Assembly: GCA_031317595.1 (NCBI GenBank)
Contig: JANCMB010000001.1
Location: forward strand, 2,793,610 to 2,857,609
Source of the DNA: Glutamicibacter sp. PS
GTDB lineage: Bacteria; Actinomycetota; Actinomycetes; Actinomycetales; Micrococcaceae
Direction: 5' to 3'
DNA: 64,000 nucleotides
This document shows positions 1 through 7,916 of the stretch, piece by piece. Both the position numbers and the translations under genes were made by a program. Each line of letters begins with the position of its first letter. Positions within the stretch are counted from its first letter, which is position 1. The notes beneath the pieces are model-generated. The model was given only the letters and a program-made list of their open reading frames with translations. It did not search any database and was not told the origin of the DNA.

Positions 1-39
1 TGGTTGCGCCACGATGTGCTGATGCTGGATCTGGTGTAG
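1..39 (+). CDS. ureG: Urease accessory GTPase UreG, C-terminal tail (partial)
   Basis: Twelve codons (WLRHDVLMLDLV) followed by TAG run in from the left edge. UreG is the GTPase that, with UreD, UreF and UreH-type partners, delivers nickel to apo-urease. A short basic/hydrophobic tail of this kind just before ureD fits the usual ureG-ureD order. Only the tail is visible, so the call rests on the neighbour (a clear UreD) and on the nickel transporter next door. It could be the tail of another gene. Confidence 0.5.
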   Translation, partial: WLRHDVLMLDLV

Positions 40-98
40 CCACCGAAACCGGAACGCTGCGCCTTGTCACACTGAATACAGGCGTTGGTTGCACCCGG

Positions 99-863
99 GT
101 GAGCCAGCAATTCCACCGCGGAGCACTGCGCATCCTGCGCGCCCACCCCACCGCGGAGCGCACCACCATTACCGTGGTCAATCCGGGCGGCGGATACCTC
201 AGCGGCGACCGCTACCTGCTGGAGTATCACGGCGGCGTGGACACCCGCGCCCTGCTGACTACCCAGTCGGCCACCAAGGTCTATCGCAACACCGGTGAGC
301 CCGCACGCAGCGAACAGCGCTTCAGTTTGGACTCGGGGGCGGTATTGGAAAACGTCCCCGACCAGCTGATCGCCTATGCGCAAGCGCGCTACGAACAAGA
401 CACCGTGATCGAGTTGGCCGATGCCAGCGCCGGTTACTTTGGGGCCGAAATAATCACGCCGGGCTGGTCCCCGGATGGTGAAAGCTTCCGTTACGAGCAG
501 GTCCGTTTACGTACCCGGCTGAGTATTGCCGGCACACCGCTGCTGTATGAAAACCTGCTACTCACCCCAAGCGAACAAGCGATCGACGACCCCGCCTGGT
601 TGGGTACGCAGAGTCATTGTGCCTCGGTGGTCATTGCCGGGGCCGGCGTCGATGAGCGGCTCCTTGGCGAAATTCGCACGCTCTGTGCGGACACAGAACC
701 ACAGATACTCAGTGGTTGCGGATTGTTGGCCGGGCCGGGCGTGGTGGTCCGAGCGCTGGGGACGGACACCGGTCGGCTACGTGCGCTGGTCGATGATCTC
801 GGTCGGCTCTACCAGCGTGCCCGCGGTCTGCCCGGCACCGGGTGGGACCTGCGTAAATACTGA
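99..863 (+). CDS. ureD: Urease accessory protein UreD (UreH)
   Basis: UreD is the scaffold that binds apo-urease and receives nickel from UreG/UreE for insertion in the urease active site, in the cytoplasm. Family features include the HRGALRILRAHP block near the start, VVNPGGGYLSGDRY, the TTQSATKVYR block and the acidic/aromatic middle part. Length (about 254 aa) is in the family range. The start is doubtful: position 99 (GTG) lies inside the conserved N-terminus. The same frame stays open to the left edge and reads TGTLRLVTLNT just upstream, which looks like normal UreD sequence. The true start is therefore probably upstream and would overlap ureG. The gene is followed 24 bp later by a NiCoT nickel importer, consistent with a nickel/urease operon. 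Confidence 0.9.
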   Translation: MSQQFHRGALRILRAHPTAERTTITVVNPGGGYLSGDRYLLEYHGGVDTRALLTTQSATKVYRNTGEPARSEQRFSLDSGAVLENVPDQLIAYAQARYEQDTVIELADASAGYFGAEIITPGWSPDGESFRYEQVRLRTRLSIAGTPLLYENLLLTPSEQAIDDPAWLGTQSHCASVVIAGAGVDERLLGEIRTLCADTEPQILSGCGLLAGPGVVVRALGTDTGRLRALVDDLGRLYQRARGLPGTGWDLRKY

Positions 864-887
864 CATTTTCATTTCAAGGAGCACAGC

Positions 888-1946
888 ATGACTCAAAGCT
901 CGGTAGCCGGCCAGAAGCATCAGGTTCTCAAGGTATTGGGCGGGGTTCTGGCACTGAATCTCGTGGCCTGGGGACTTTTCGCCCTCGCGGTGGCCGGCCA
1001 CGGCTTCGCCCTGCGCGGCGGGCAACTCTTTACCGCCGGACTCGCGGCCAGCGCCTTTCTGTTGGGGGTACGCCATGCCTTCGACGCCGATCATATCGCC
1101 GCCATTGATAACACCACCCGTACCCTCTCAGGCCGAGGCTTACCGCATGCCAGCACCGGTTTCTGGTTTGCGCTGGGCCATTCGAGCGTGGTGCTCGGTG
1201 CCATGGTGCTACTGGCCGCCGGAGCTACAGCCTTAGCCGGTGCCCTGGAGAATCCCGAGTCGTTGTTCCTGCAAATTACTGGCGTTTGGGGTCCGGCGGT
1301 AGCCGGGAGCTTCCTGGTGCTTATCGGGCTGATTAATTTGGTCGCGCTGGTGCAGCTCGTCCGGTCGATCCGAGCCCTTCGCTCCGGGGCGGACACCGCC
1401 CAAAGCTTGGAAACCGCATTGGCGAAACGCGGGGTGCTGGCTCGGGTCATCGAGCCCTTGGCTCGAAAAGTTGATTCGCCGGCCAAGCTCTACCCACTGG
1501 GTTTGCTCTTCGGGCTGGGCTTCGACACCGCGGCCACGATCGGCCTGTTGGTCATCTCCGGCGGTGCGGCCCTCGCCCTGCCCTGGTACGTCATGCTGTG
1601 TCTGCCGTTGCTCTTTACCGCGGGCATGGTGACCTGCGACAGCCTCAACGGCCTGGCCATGGGCGGGGTCTACCGCTGGGCGCATAAGGAACCGGTCCGC
1701 CGGGCCGGGTATGCGCTGGTGGTCACCACCTTCTCCGTGTTCGTGGCCTTCGCGGTGGCCGCGGTGGTGCTCGGCGGGCTCGTCGAAACCCTGCGTGGCG
1801 AACCAGTCGGGGTGATTTCCTTGGTGTCCGGCATTGATTTGGAGTACTTCGGGCTGATCACCGCCGGCCTGTTCCTCGCAGTGTGGTTGGTTTCCTGGGG
1901 GCTGTGGAAGCTTTCGGCACCACGGCGCACGTCCGTGACCAGCTAG
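888..1946 (+). CDS. NiCoT-family nickel/cobalt transporter
   Basis: High-affinity Ni2+/Co2+ permease of the inner membrane (NixA/HoxN/NicT family). The signature H63-A-F-D-A-D68-H69 in the second membrane segment is present, as are FALGHSSVV (about 95-103) and LGFDTAAT (about 210-217). The 352-aa length and about eight hydrophobic segments fit. An AAGGAG Shine-Dalgarno lies 7-8 bases before the ATG. It sits 24 bp after ureD, so the likely role is nickel supply for urease. The family signature does not separate nickel from cobalt. The stop overlaps the stop of the convergent WYL gene (CTAG). Confidence 0.92.
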   Translation: MTQSSVAGQKHQVLKVLGGVLALNLVAWGLFALAVAGHGFALRGGQLFTAGLAASAFLLGVRHAFDADHIAAIDNTTRTLSGRGLPHASTGFWFALGHSSVVLGAMVLLAAGATALAGALENPESLFLQITGVWGPAVAGSFLVLIGLINLVALVQLVRSIRALRSGADTAQSLETALAKRGVLARVIEPLARKVDSPAKLYPLGLLFGLGFDTAATIGLLVISGGAALALPWYVMLCLPLLFTAGMVTCDSLNGLAMGGVYRWAHKEPVRRAGYALVVTTFSVFVAFAVAAVVLGGLVETLRGEPVGVISLVSGIDLEYFGLITAGLFLAVWLVSWGLWKLSAPRRTSVTS

Positions 1947-2899
1947 TCGGCGGTGGCCCGGGCCAGTCGAGCCGACCATTCGTGGAGCATCTGGACCAAG
2001 GCGGCGGGGCGTACCTCGCTGAGTTCCGCGGCGGTGCTAGCGAGCGCAAACGCGGCCCAGCGCAGGTCGTTGGTGTCGGCTCGTACCCGGCAGGCTTGCG
2101 CGCCGAGCTCTTCAACTTCAAACCAGCGTCCGATGGCGCGCCGGACGTCGCCGGTCGGGGCGTGGATCACCGCGCTGCATTCGTGGCGCTCGCTGCCGCG
2201 TAGCCCACGCCGAACGAATTCGGCCGCATCCCCGCCGGGGATGGGCCGGGGCGTGAAACGTAATGCCTGCGCCTTGGCGTCTCGGGCCCGGTCAACGCGG
2301 AAGCTGCGCCAATCTTGCCGGTCGAGGTCGAAGGCAACCAGGTAATACCGGTTGGCCACGCTGACGAGGTTGACCGGTTCTACCCGTCGGGAGGTGGCAC
2401 CGCCACGGGCATCGACGTAGTCGAAGGAGATGCGCTCACGGTCGCGGCAGCCCTGTGCGAAAACCACGAGAGCTTCGGGTTCGGCGAATTCGGGAGCCGG
2501 TTCGCCTGACCCCAACGGCACCGTTGCCGTGGCTAACGCCTGTACCTGTTTCCGCAACCGGGCCGGGAGCACCGGAACCACCTTGGTCAGCGCGCGCACC
2601 GATGCTTCGGCAAGCGAGCTCACCCCGGCGTGGGCGGCGGACTGCAGGCCCACCACGAGCGCGACGGCTTCATCATCGTCGAGCACCAGTGGGGGCAGTG
2701 CCGCACCGGCGGCCAGCTGGTAGCCACCGCCCACTCCCCGTTCGGCCTGCACCGGGTAGCCCAGATCCCGCAAACGTTCGACGTCGCGCCGTAGCGTGCG
2801 CAGGGAAACATCGAGTCGTTGCGCCAACTCGTCGCCGGACCAGTAACGATGCGTCTGGAGTAGCGACAGTAAGCGGATGAAGCGTTCGCTGGAGCTCAT
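1943..2899 (-). CDS. YafY-type transcriptional regulator, HTH + WYL domains
   Basis: Predicted DNA-binding regulator of 318 aa. Residues about 1-60 form a DeoR/HTH_11-like winged helix (LAQRLDVSLRTLRRDVERLRDLGYPV) and are followed by the YafY hallmark GVGGGYQL and the LPPLVLDDDEAVAL segment. A WYL sensor domain covers roughly 140-230 (SRRVEPVNLVSVANRYYLVAFD) and binds a small ligand or nucleic acid in characterised members. It is divergent from the DinB-family gene at 2991 across 91 bp, an arrangement common for YafY regulators controlling a small DinB/ABM protein. Direct control of that gene is inference. ATG at 2899. Confidence 0.88.
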   Translation of the reverse strand: MSSSERFIRLLSLLQTHRYWSGDELAQRLDVSLRTLRRDVERLRDLGYPVQAERGVGGGYQLAAGAALPPLVLDDDEAVALVVGLQSAAHAGVSSLAEASVRALTKVVPVLPARLRKQVQALATATVPLGSGEPAPEFAEPEALVVFAQGCRDRERISFDYVDARGGATSRRVEPVNLVSVANRYYLVAFDLDRQDWRSFRVDRARDAKAQALRFTPRPIPGGDAAEFVRRGLRGSERHECSAVIHAPTGDVRRAIGRWFEVEELGAQACRVRADTNDLRWAAFALASTAAELSEVRPAALVQMLHEWSARLARATAD

Positions 2900-2990
2900 G
2901 AAAATATTCTCTTCTTATTGAGGACAAAAACTGACACTTATTGCTTCTACTCTTGAACCTACCAAGCCACTTCAACCCAAGGAGCACCCC

Positions 2991-3539
2991 ATGAGCACCA
3001 CGATGGTCACCCCAGATACCACGCTGACCGGCGAACGCGCAGACCTGCACCAGGCCCTGGCCAATGCGCGGCATTTCCTGAAGTTCACCACCCGCGAGCT
3101 GAGCGATGATCAGGCCCGTTTGCGCACCACCGCCAGCGCGCTGACCCTCGGCGGTCTGATCAAACACGTCACCGGCGTGGAGGAGCAGTGGCGCAATTTC
3201 ATCGTGCAGGGGCGTGCCGCAATGGGTTGGGACGGCACGGATTTCAGCACGATCACCGAGGAAATGATGGAAGCCTTCCACGAAGAGTTCCGGATGAACG
3301 CGGACGAAACGCTTGCAGGACTACTGCAGCGCTACGACGAGGTCGCTGCCGCCACCGACGAACTGCTCGCCACGGTGGATCTGGATCAAGTCCACGAATT
3401 GCCGCAGGCACCTTGGTTCACCGGCACCCACTGGTCGGTGCGCCGCACCCTGTTGCACATCATCGCCGAAACCACCCAGCATGCCGGGCATGCGGACATC
3501 ATCCGCGAATCGCTGGACGGGGCGAAATCCATGGGTTAG
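2991..3539 (+). CDS. DinB family protein (DUF664-like, putative metal-dependent)
   Basis: Four-helix-bundle protein of the DinB/YfiT superfamily, 182 aa. The DUF664-like signature LGGLIKHVTGVEEQW (about 44-58) carries the first His, and HIIAETTQHAGHADIIRE near the C-terminus carries the other metal-ligand His residues. In actinomycetes this superfamily includes mycothiol-dependent S-transferases and isomerases, so a thiol-detoxification role is possible; the substrate cannot be read from sequence. AAGGAG lies 7 bases before the ATG. Divergent from the WYL regulator, which is a plausible repressor. Confidence 0.85.
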   Translation: MSTTMVTPDTTLTGERADLHQALANARHFLKFTTRELSDDQARLRTTASALTLGGLIKHVTGVEEQWRNFIVQGRAAMGWDGTDFSTITEEMMEAFHEEFRMNADETLAGLLQRYDEVAAATDELLATVDLDQVHELPQAPWFTGTHWSVRRTLLHIIAETTQHAGHADIIRESLDGAKSMG

Positions 3540-3541
3540 CG

Positions 3542-3598
3542 CGATGGCGCCCTGTGCGCCCGCACGGTTCCATGCCGCTAGGACGCACAGGGCCATCG
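3542..3598 (+). terminator. Hairpin terminator after the DinB-family gene
   Basis: The arms starting CGATGGC..CCCTGTGCG and ending CGCACAGGG..CCATCG pair over 15 bp with a 2-base bulge, directly after the stop at 3539. No clear T-run follows, as is common in high-G+C actinomycetes. Confidence 0.6.
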
Positions 3599-3705
3599 AG
3601 CGTTAGCTGCTCGGGAGACTCGTCGGTCAACGCCGTACACTAGAAATCACATCACTAGCACCATAGAATGGAATCAAAATATCGCTATATGAAAGTGAGT
3701 TTGTC

Positions 3706-4182
3706 GTGAGCCAGTACTCCACCCCGCTGACCGTCGGCCAGAAAGCCCCGAATTTCTCCCTGCAGGACGCCAACGGAAACACCGTCTCCTTGGCAGATCA
3801 GGCCGGCAAGAACGTCATCGTCTACTTCTACCCGAAGGCCGCCACTCCCGGCTGCACCACCGAGGCCTGCGACTTCCGCGATAACCTCAACTCGTTGCAG
3901 GGCGCCGGCTACACCGTGCTGGGTATTTCGCCTGACCAGCCAGAAGACATCGCCAAGTTCGCCGCCGATGAGTCGCTGAACTTCCCGCTACTGTCCGATC
4001 CGGACAACAATGTCGCCAAGGCCTACGGCTCATACGGCGAGAAAAACATCAACGGCAACACCATTGTCGGCACCCTGCGCTCGACCGCAGTCGTCGACGC
4101 CGAAGGCACCATCAGCCACATTGAATACGGCGTTGACGCCCAGGGGCACGTGGCGCGCCTGCGCGAAACTTTGGGCGTCTAG
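3706..4182 (+). CDS. bcp: Thioredoxin-dependent peroxiredoxin Bcp/PrxQ
   Basis: Cytoplasmic thiol peroxidase that reduces H2O2 and organic hydroperoxides with thioredoxin as electron donor. It has a thioredoxin-fold AhpC/TSA domain across its 158 aa. The peroxidatic Cys50 in TPGCTTEAC and resolving Cys55 five residues later are the PrxQ/Bcp arrangement. FYPKAATPGC is the canonical active-site block. Starts with GTG at 3706. It is a single gene, ended by the hairpin at 4218-4261. Confidence 0.95.
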   Translation: MSQYSTPLTVGQKAPNFSLQDANGNTVSLADQAGKNVIVYFYPKAATPGCTTEACDFRDNLNSLQGAGYTVLGISPDQPEDIAKFAADESLNFPLLSDPDNNVAKAYGSYGEKNINGNTIVGTLRSTAVVDAEGTISHIEYGVDAQGHVARLRETLGV

Positions 4183-4217
4183 CCTCACCAACAACTCGCC
4201 ACCCGGCGAATCAATAG

Positions 4218-4261
4218 CAATGCCGCGACCCCTCTTCCAAGGAGAAGGGGCCGCGGCATTG
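4218..4261. terminator. Bidirectional hairpin terminator between bcp and the ASCH gene
   Basis: CAATGCCGCG pairs with CGCGGCATTG, and the stem continues inward (CCCCT/AGGGG, CC/GG) with mismatches to give about 17 pairs. It lies between two convergent stop codons, so it can serve both. Confidence 0.7.
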
Positions 4262-4271
4262 TTGGTATCGC

Positions 4272-4706
4272 CTAGTTCGCGAACTTCGGCGGCCAACAAA
4301 CTTCAAAGCGCTCCATGATCACCTTGTGCCCCGGCTTGTCAGTATCTGCGGGCGACCATTCATTACCCATGGAACCTTGGGTGCGACGCCAGAATGCTTC
4401 ATGCTCGCGGCGCCAATACTCCAGCGACAAGTCCCCTTCGCCTTCCGCGGCGGCAAAATCGGCGTCCACGTCGTAGAAGCTGCGTTTCTCCACGGACGAG
4501 ACCCGCGTAATGAGCCGCGGTTGGCCACGGCCGTCGCAAATCATCCAATAACGACCCACCTCGGGCAACGGTTCATCGAACTGCGCGTACTCGATCTCCA
4601 GTGAAGAGGTAGCCCGCTTGGTCCCGTGGCTCACGGCATGCAACAGCTCGTCGGCTAACTCCGGGCTATCCCCGAAACACTCGACCGTGTATTCATTAGA
4701 GATCAT
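4272..4706 (-). CDS. ASCH domain-containing protein
   Basis: Small protein (144 aa) of the ASCH/PUA-like fold, a predicted RNA- or modified-nucleoside-binding beta-barrel. Family marks are GTKRATSSL near residue 30, VGRYWMICDGRGQPRLI and ISRV/ITRV strands, and the C-terminal pattern of an acidic helix, WRREHEAFW, and VIMERFEVCW. Some bacterial ASCH proteins hydrolyse N4-acetylcytidine, but this one cannot be assigned to that activity by eye. It is convergent with bcp. ATG start at 4706 next to the low-G+C island. Confidence 0.85.
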   Translation of the reverse strand: MISNEYTVECFGDSPELADELLHAVSHGTKRATSSLEIEYAQFDEPLPEVGRYWMICDGRGQPRLITRVSSVEKRSFYDVDADFAAAEGEGDLSLEYWRREHEAFWRRTQGSMGNEWSPADTDKPGHKVIMERFEVCWPPKFAN

Positions 4707-5372
4707 TACCTCCGCTTATGAGGTAAGAAACCGCTCGCTCATTTAGCTCTCAGATCATGGTCCACCACCAGAACAGCCGAAAACTTGGATCCAACGTGAC
4801 ACAGTCCAGCCTCTCACCTTAGGCAGTAAACATTCTGATAAATATTGAAATTATCATTGATTCGGATATCAGACTTTCCATTTCCCTGATAGCCTCAACG
4901 TATGGAGGAACCCTGCACCACTTCGCGTAGACTTTCGGATAAAAATCCGCTCAGGTCATCGACTCCAAAACCAGCGCCAGTCAGTACGAGTTGGAACGCC
5001 CGGATGTATGCCACTGATATAAGGCACAGTCGGAGCATCCCGATCGCCGCGGCTAGAGTTGTCAGTTGGGTTCGCGGTGAGTCGGCACGTAATTCGGAAC
5101 CAAAGTGCGCTCAATCAAAACGTCGCTCACGATCAGGCGAAATGTTTCCTTCACTCTCAGTAACTACGCCGACCGAGCGCAGCCGGCTGGCGGTATACGA
5201 CCGACAGCCGATGAACCGGCGCATTAGAATCGACGGCGATATATGATCCCTATCCGCCAATCTTTCCCGTACCTCATTGACAACCTAATCGCCTCAAGAA
5301 CATAAACTTACGTACGATTTCTCCCCAAGGATGCGTCGGGATTCTTCAGGCACAGGCAGAAAAGGAATCAAC
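4707..5372. other. Gene-poor left flank of the defence island
   Basis: A stretch of about 670 bases without a convincing intact gene, A+T-richer than the sequence to its left. It contains a possible TetR C-terminal relic on the minus strand (4895-5110) and must hold the promoter of the downstream four-gene operon. I could not find a clear -35/-10 pair, attachment-site repeat or tRNA remnant. Confidence 0.5.
4895..5110 (-). pseudogene. Possible degraded TetR-family C-terminal fragment
   Basis: The minus strand has a 71-codon open stretch with no proper start, bounded upstream by an in-frame TGA (plus-strand TCA at 5111). It reads AHFGSELRADSPRTQL..., then AAAIGMLRLCLISVAYIR and a final acidic/helical tail. 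This resembles the end of the ligand-binding domain of actinobacterial TetR regulators. The frame also continues upstream of the stop (SEGNISPDRERRFD). I read it as a relic left at the island edge. The resemblance is by eye and weak. Confidence 0.3.
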
Positions 5373-7904
5373 ATGGACTCTAAGCGACGGGCGATTAATT
5401 GGAGCGACCAAGAACTCCAGCTCCTACTCGAAAACTACAAATCCATGCTGGAGGCCGAACTACAAGGCTTACCTTATGTAAAACGCAAATATAATGAAGA
5501 TCTCGCCGCGTCCACTGGACGAAGTGCCGCAGCTATTGAATTCAAATTATGTAACGTCAGCGCAGCGCTTCTGGACATGGGGAAGATTTACATCAAGGGA
5601 TACAAGCCGCGCACAAACTACCAGAGACGATTGTACGAGCTTCTGATGACTCAAGAATCTAATTTTCCTCCTCGGGTAGAAGATTACACGGCAACCGAAA
5701 AAGCGCTCATGACCCGAAAAGGCACGCGGGAATCGACGGATCAACGGCGGCCTTCGAATGCCAGTCCGGAGTCGGGAAGGGCCGGACAAGACGGACATGA
5801 CACGACGGTCTCCGACATCTATTTAACTTCAGAGGTTGTCGAGGACTGTGATCCTAACATCGCATTCTGGGAAAGAGTCTCCACACTGTGGAGTCGCGCG
5901 ACTGGTGGCGAAGAGGTTGCAGACAAACCTTTCTCTGATGCCGTAAGCCCTTCACAAGATTTAGCCCTCAAGAACCTAGAGGGGCCGCGCCCAGCAGGAC
6001 TCGATGAAGCAGGAAAGTGGTTTGCACAAGCAATAGAGAAGTCTAACGTTCCAAACTTTCTATTTCTTATCGGCGGACCCGGTGCCGGAAAGAGTCACAT
6101 GGCTGCTTCTCTCGTGAGGGACTATGCGTGCATATCGGATTACGACGAGAATCTAGCACACAGATCGTATGAGTACTCTGGTATACACCGGAATATCCTG
6201 CTTATCAACGACGCCACAATACCTAATTCGAAGCAGCCATTGGCGCCGCTTACAAATGAAGTAGCCAGATCGCTAACCGAGGGAAAAGATCTAATCGCCT
6301 GCGTAAACCGCGGCATACTTGTCGAAGAAATTCATGACCAATTAAAAGCTGAACCAACCTCGTCCGACATGAAGCTCGCAGCCACCTTATTGAGATACAT
6401 AAATGACGCTTCAAGGTCTGAGTACAACATTCAAGACCTACATCTTTCTCTCCAGAGCAGGTCGTCCTTTATTCGCTCAGGACGGATCGAACGAAGTGGA
6501 CAGTGCATCGCACGGATTATGGCTGTTTATGTCGACGTCTGCTCGCTACTTGAGAAACGCCCATGGGTCGAAATTCTACCAACAGGCGAGGCCGTTTCGC
6601 CCGAGTATCCGACAATTGATTCTACGGGTTTCGAGGAAATGAGGTCCGGGTCTCCGGCGGGAAAACTACTCGAGCAGGTCATCGACTATCTGGATCTGCC
6701 CGAACAAGCCAGATATCTAGAATCAACCAATCCGATCATCGCAAATATAACCTCCTTGGAAAAAGAAGAAATACGGGAGGGCTTCCTCGCGGCCCTAAGA
6801 TCAGCCGAGATCTACTGTGGCAAGAGATTTACCTACCGTGAAATATGGGGAGCAATCGTACGCGCAATTATCGGAGATTTATCAGATTCCTCCACACCAA
6901 CAGATGTACAAGAAAAGTCCTCTGTTGACCCAACAGTACTTCACTCACCCTCAGCAAAAACTCGATTCGACCATCTCATTCAACTGGCACATTTGCGATA
7001 CTCCAACGCGATCTTTGGCACTCCTTGTAAGCCGGATCCTTCACGGGTCGATCCCATACGGAACCCTGTAACAAAGCTGTTGTCAAAAGTAGACCCGCTG
7101 CTCGACGCGGTAGCAGGAGATCCGACTAATACTAACTCCAAAGGCTGGGTTAGTCCGATCACTTCCGCCCTCGGAAGCTACGGTCAAATCGAATCTCCTT
7201 TGGTTATTCTGCAGAAGGATACGGACACGCAGTGCGCGTTCACAAGCATTGGAATCACGAATTTCGAGGAAGCACTCGACCAAGCGTTTCAGGAGGTTAT
7301 TGAAGATTCATCAACATCGGAAAGTGATCGAGCTAAGTATATCAGCTGGTATGGAGCGCATTTAATACGCCTCTACGCTATTTTTAATAGAATTTCGGCG
7401 TTTCAAGAGGATATCAATCTTTGGGTTAGGACGTGGAGAAGCGGCTCCCAAATCCCAAACGAACTCGAAGCCGGCTTGCGCACACTTTTGCGACCTCGTC
7501 GGAACCCTGGCGAGCAAAATTCTCGCTCGTTACTCCCCGTATTCGACAGCCGAACAACACCTATCACAGGTCATGTAACCCAACCGAAGCTGACTATCTC
7601 GACAGAGAGCTTTGATTTATCTCCCGCCAGGAACGGCGAAGAGATTGAATTACGCATCAAAGAAAATGGTGTGCAAGTGGGCCGGATTGAACTTGACGTT
7701 GCGTTGATCAGAGAAGCGCGGTCGTCTGCGGACAACTTCGCAGGTGTCACAGAGATGAGCTCATCCACCTTACCTCGGCTAGAACGAGTACGTGCTGAAA
7801 GACTCGTGCCCTCGAACCTAACGACTGACTACTATCGGCTAGCAATCAACGATAAGGACTACATTGTCCTCGTCAGGCCAGATATTGCTGCAGTAAGAGA
7901 CTAG
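5373..7904 (+). CDS. DptF-like P-loop NTPase with N-terminal helical sensor-like module (island gene 1)
   Basis: Predicted ATPase component of a restriction/defence complex, 843 aa from the ATG at 5373. That ATG has AAAAGGA six bases upstream; an ATG at 5331 would add 14 residues but lacks a spaced Shine-Dalgarno. Residues about 8-85 carry the WSDQEL...GLPYVKRKYN...TGRSAAAIEFKLCNVSA...GYKPRTNYQ module, which I know from N-termini of several modified-DNA or restriction proteins. Walker A GGPGAGKS lies at about 234-241, preceded by NFLFLI. A long helical middle follows, then a small beta-rich C-terminus (from about 745). Gene 2 starts 12 bp later. Size, order and P-loop match DptF of phosphorothioation-dependent restriction, though it is longer than typical DptF; this is inference. 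Codon usage is A/T-rich compared with the flanks. Confidence 0.6.
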   Translation: MDSKRRAINWSDQELQLLLENYKSMLEAELQGLPYVKRKYNEDLAASTGRSAAAIEFKLCNVSAALLDMGKIYIKGYKPRTNYQRRLYELLMTQESNFPPRVEDYTATEKALMTRKGTRESTDQRRPSNASPESGRAGQDGHDTTVSDIYLTSEVVEDCDPNIAFWERVSTLWSRATGGEEVADKPFSDAVSPSQDLALKNLEGPRPAGLDEAGKWFAQAIEKSNVPNFLFLIGGPGAGKSHMAASLVRDYACISDYDENLAHRSYEYSGIHRNILLINDATIPNSKQPLAPLTNEVARSLTEGKDLIACVNRGILVEEIHDQLKAEPTSSDMKLAATLLRYINDASRSEYNIQDLHLSLQSRSSFIRSGRIERSGQCIARIMAVYVDVCSLLEKRPWVEILPTGEAVSPEYPTIDSTGFEEMRSGSPAGKLLEQVIDYLDLPEQARYLESTNPIIANITSLEKEEIREGFLAALRSAEIYCGKRFTYREIWGAIVRAIIGDLSDSSTPTDVQEKSSVDPTVLHSPSAKTRFDHLIQLAHLRYSNAIFGTPCKPDPSRVDPIRNPVTKLLSKVDPLLDAVAGDPTNTNSKGWVSPITSALGSYGQIESPLVILQKDTDTQCAFTSIGITNFEEALDQAFQEVIEDSSTSESDRAKYISWYGAHLIRLYAIFNRISAFQEDINLWVRTWRSGSQIPNELEAGLRTLLRPRRNPGEQNSRSLLPVFDSRTTPITGHVTQPKLTISTESFDLSPARNGEEIELRIKENGVQVGRIELDVALIREARSSADNFAGVTEMSSSTLPRLERVRAERLVPSNLTTDYYRLAINDKDYIVLVRPDIAAVRD

Positions 7905-7916
7905 ATCGGATACAAG

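Noticed and set aside
4902-5246. 114-aa plus-strand reading frame at the island edge
   Set aside because: Ser/Arg-rich sequence of the kind made by reading a real gene backwards; the minus strand gives the more protein-like TetR remnant.
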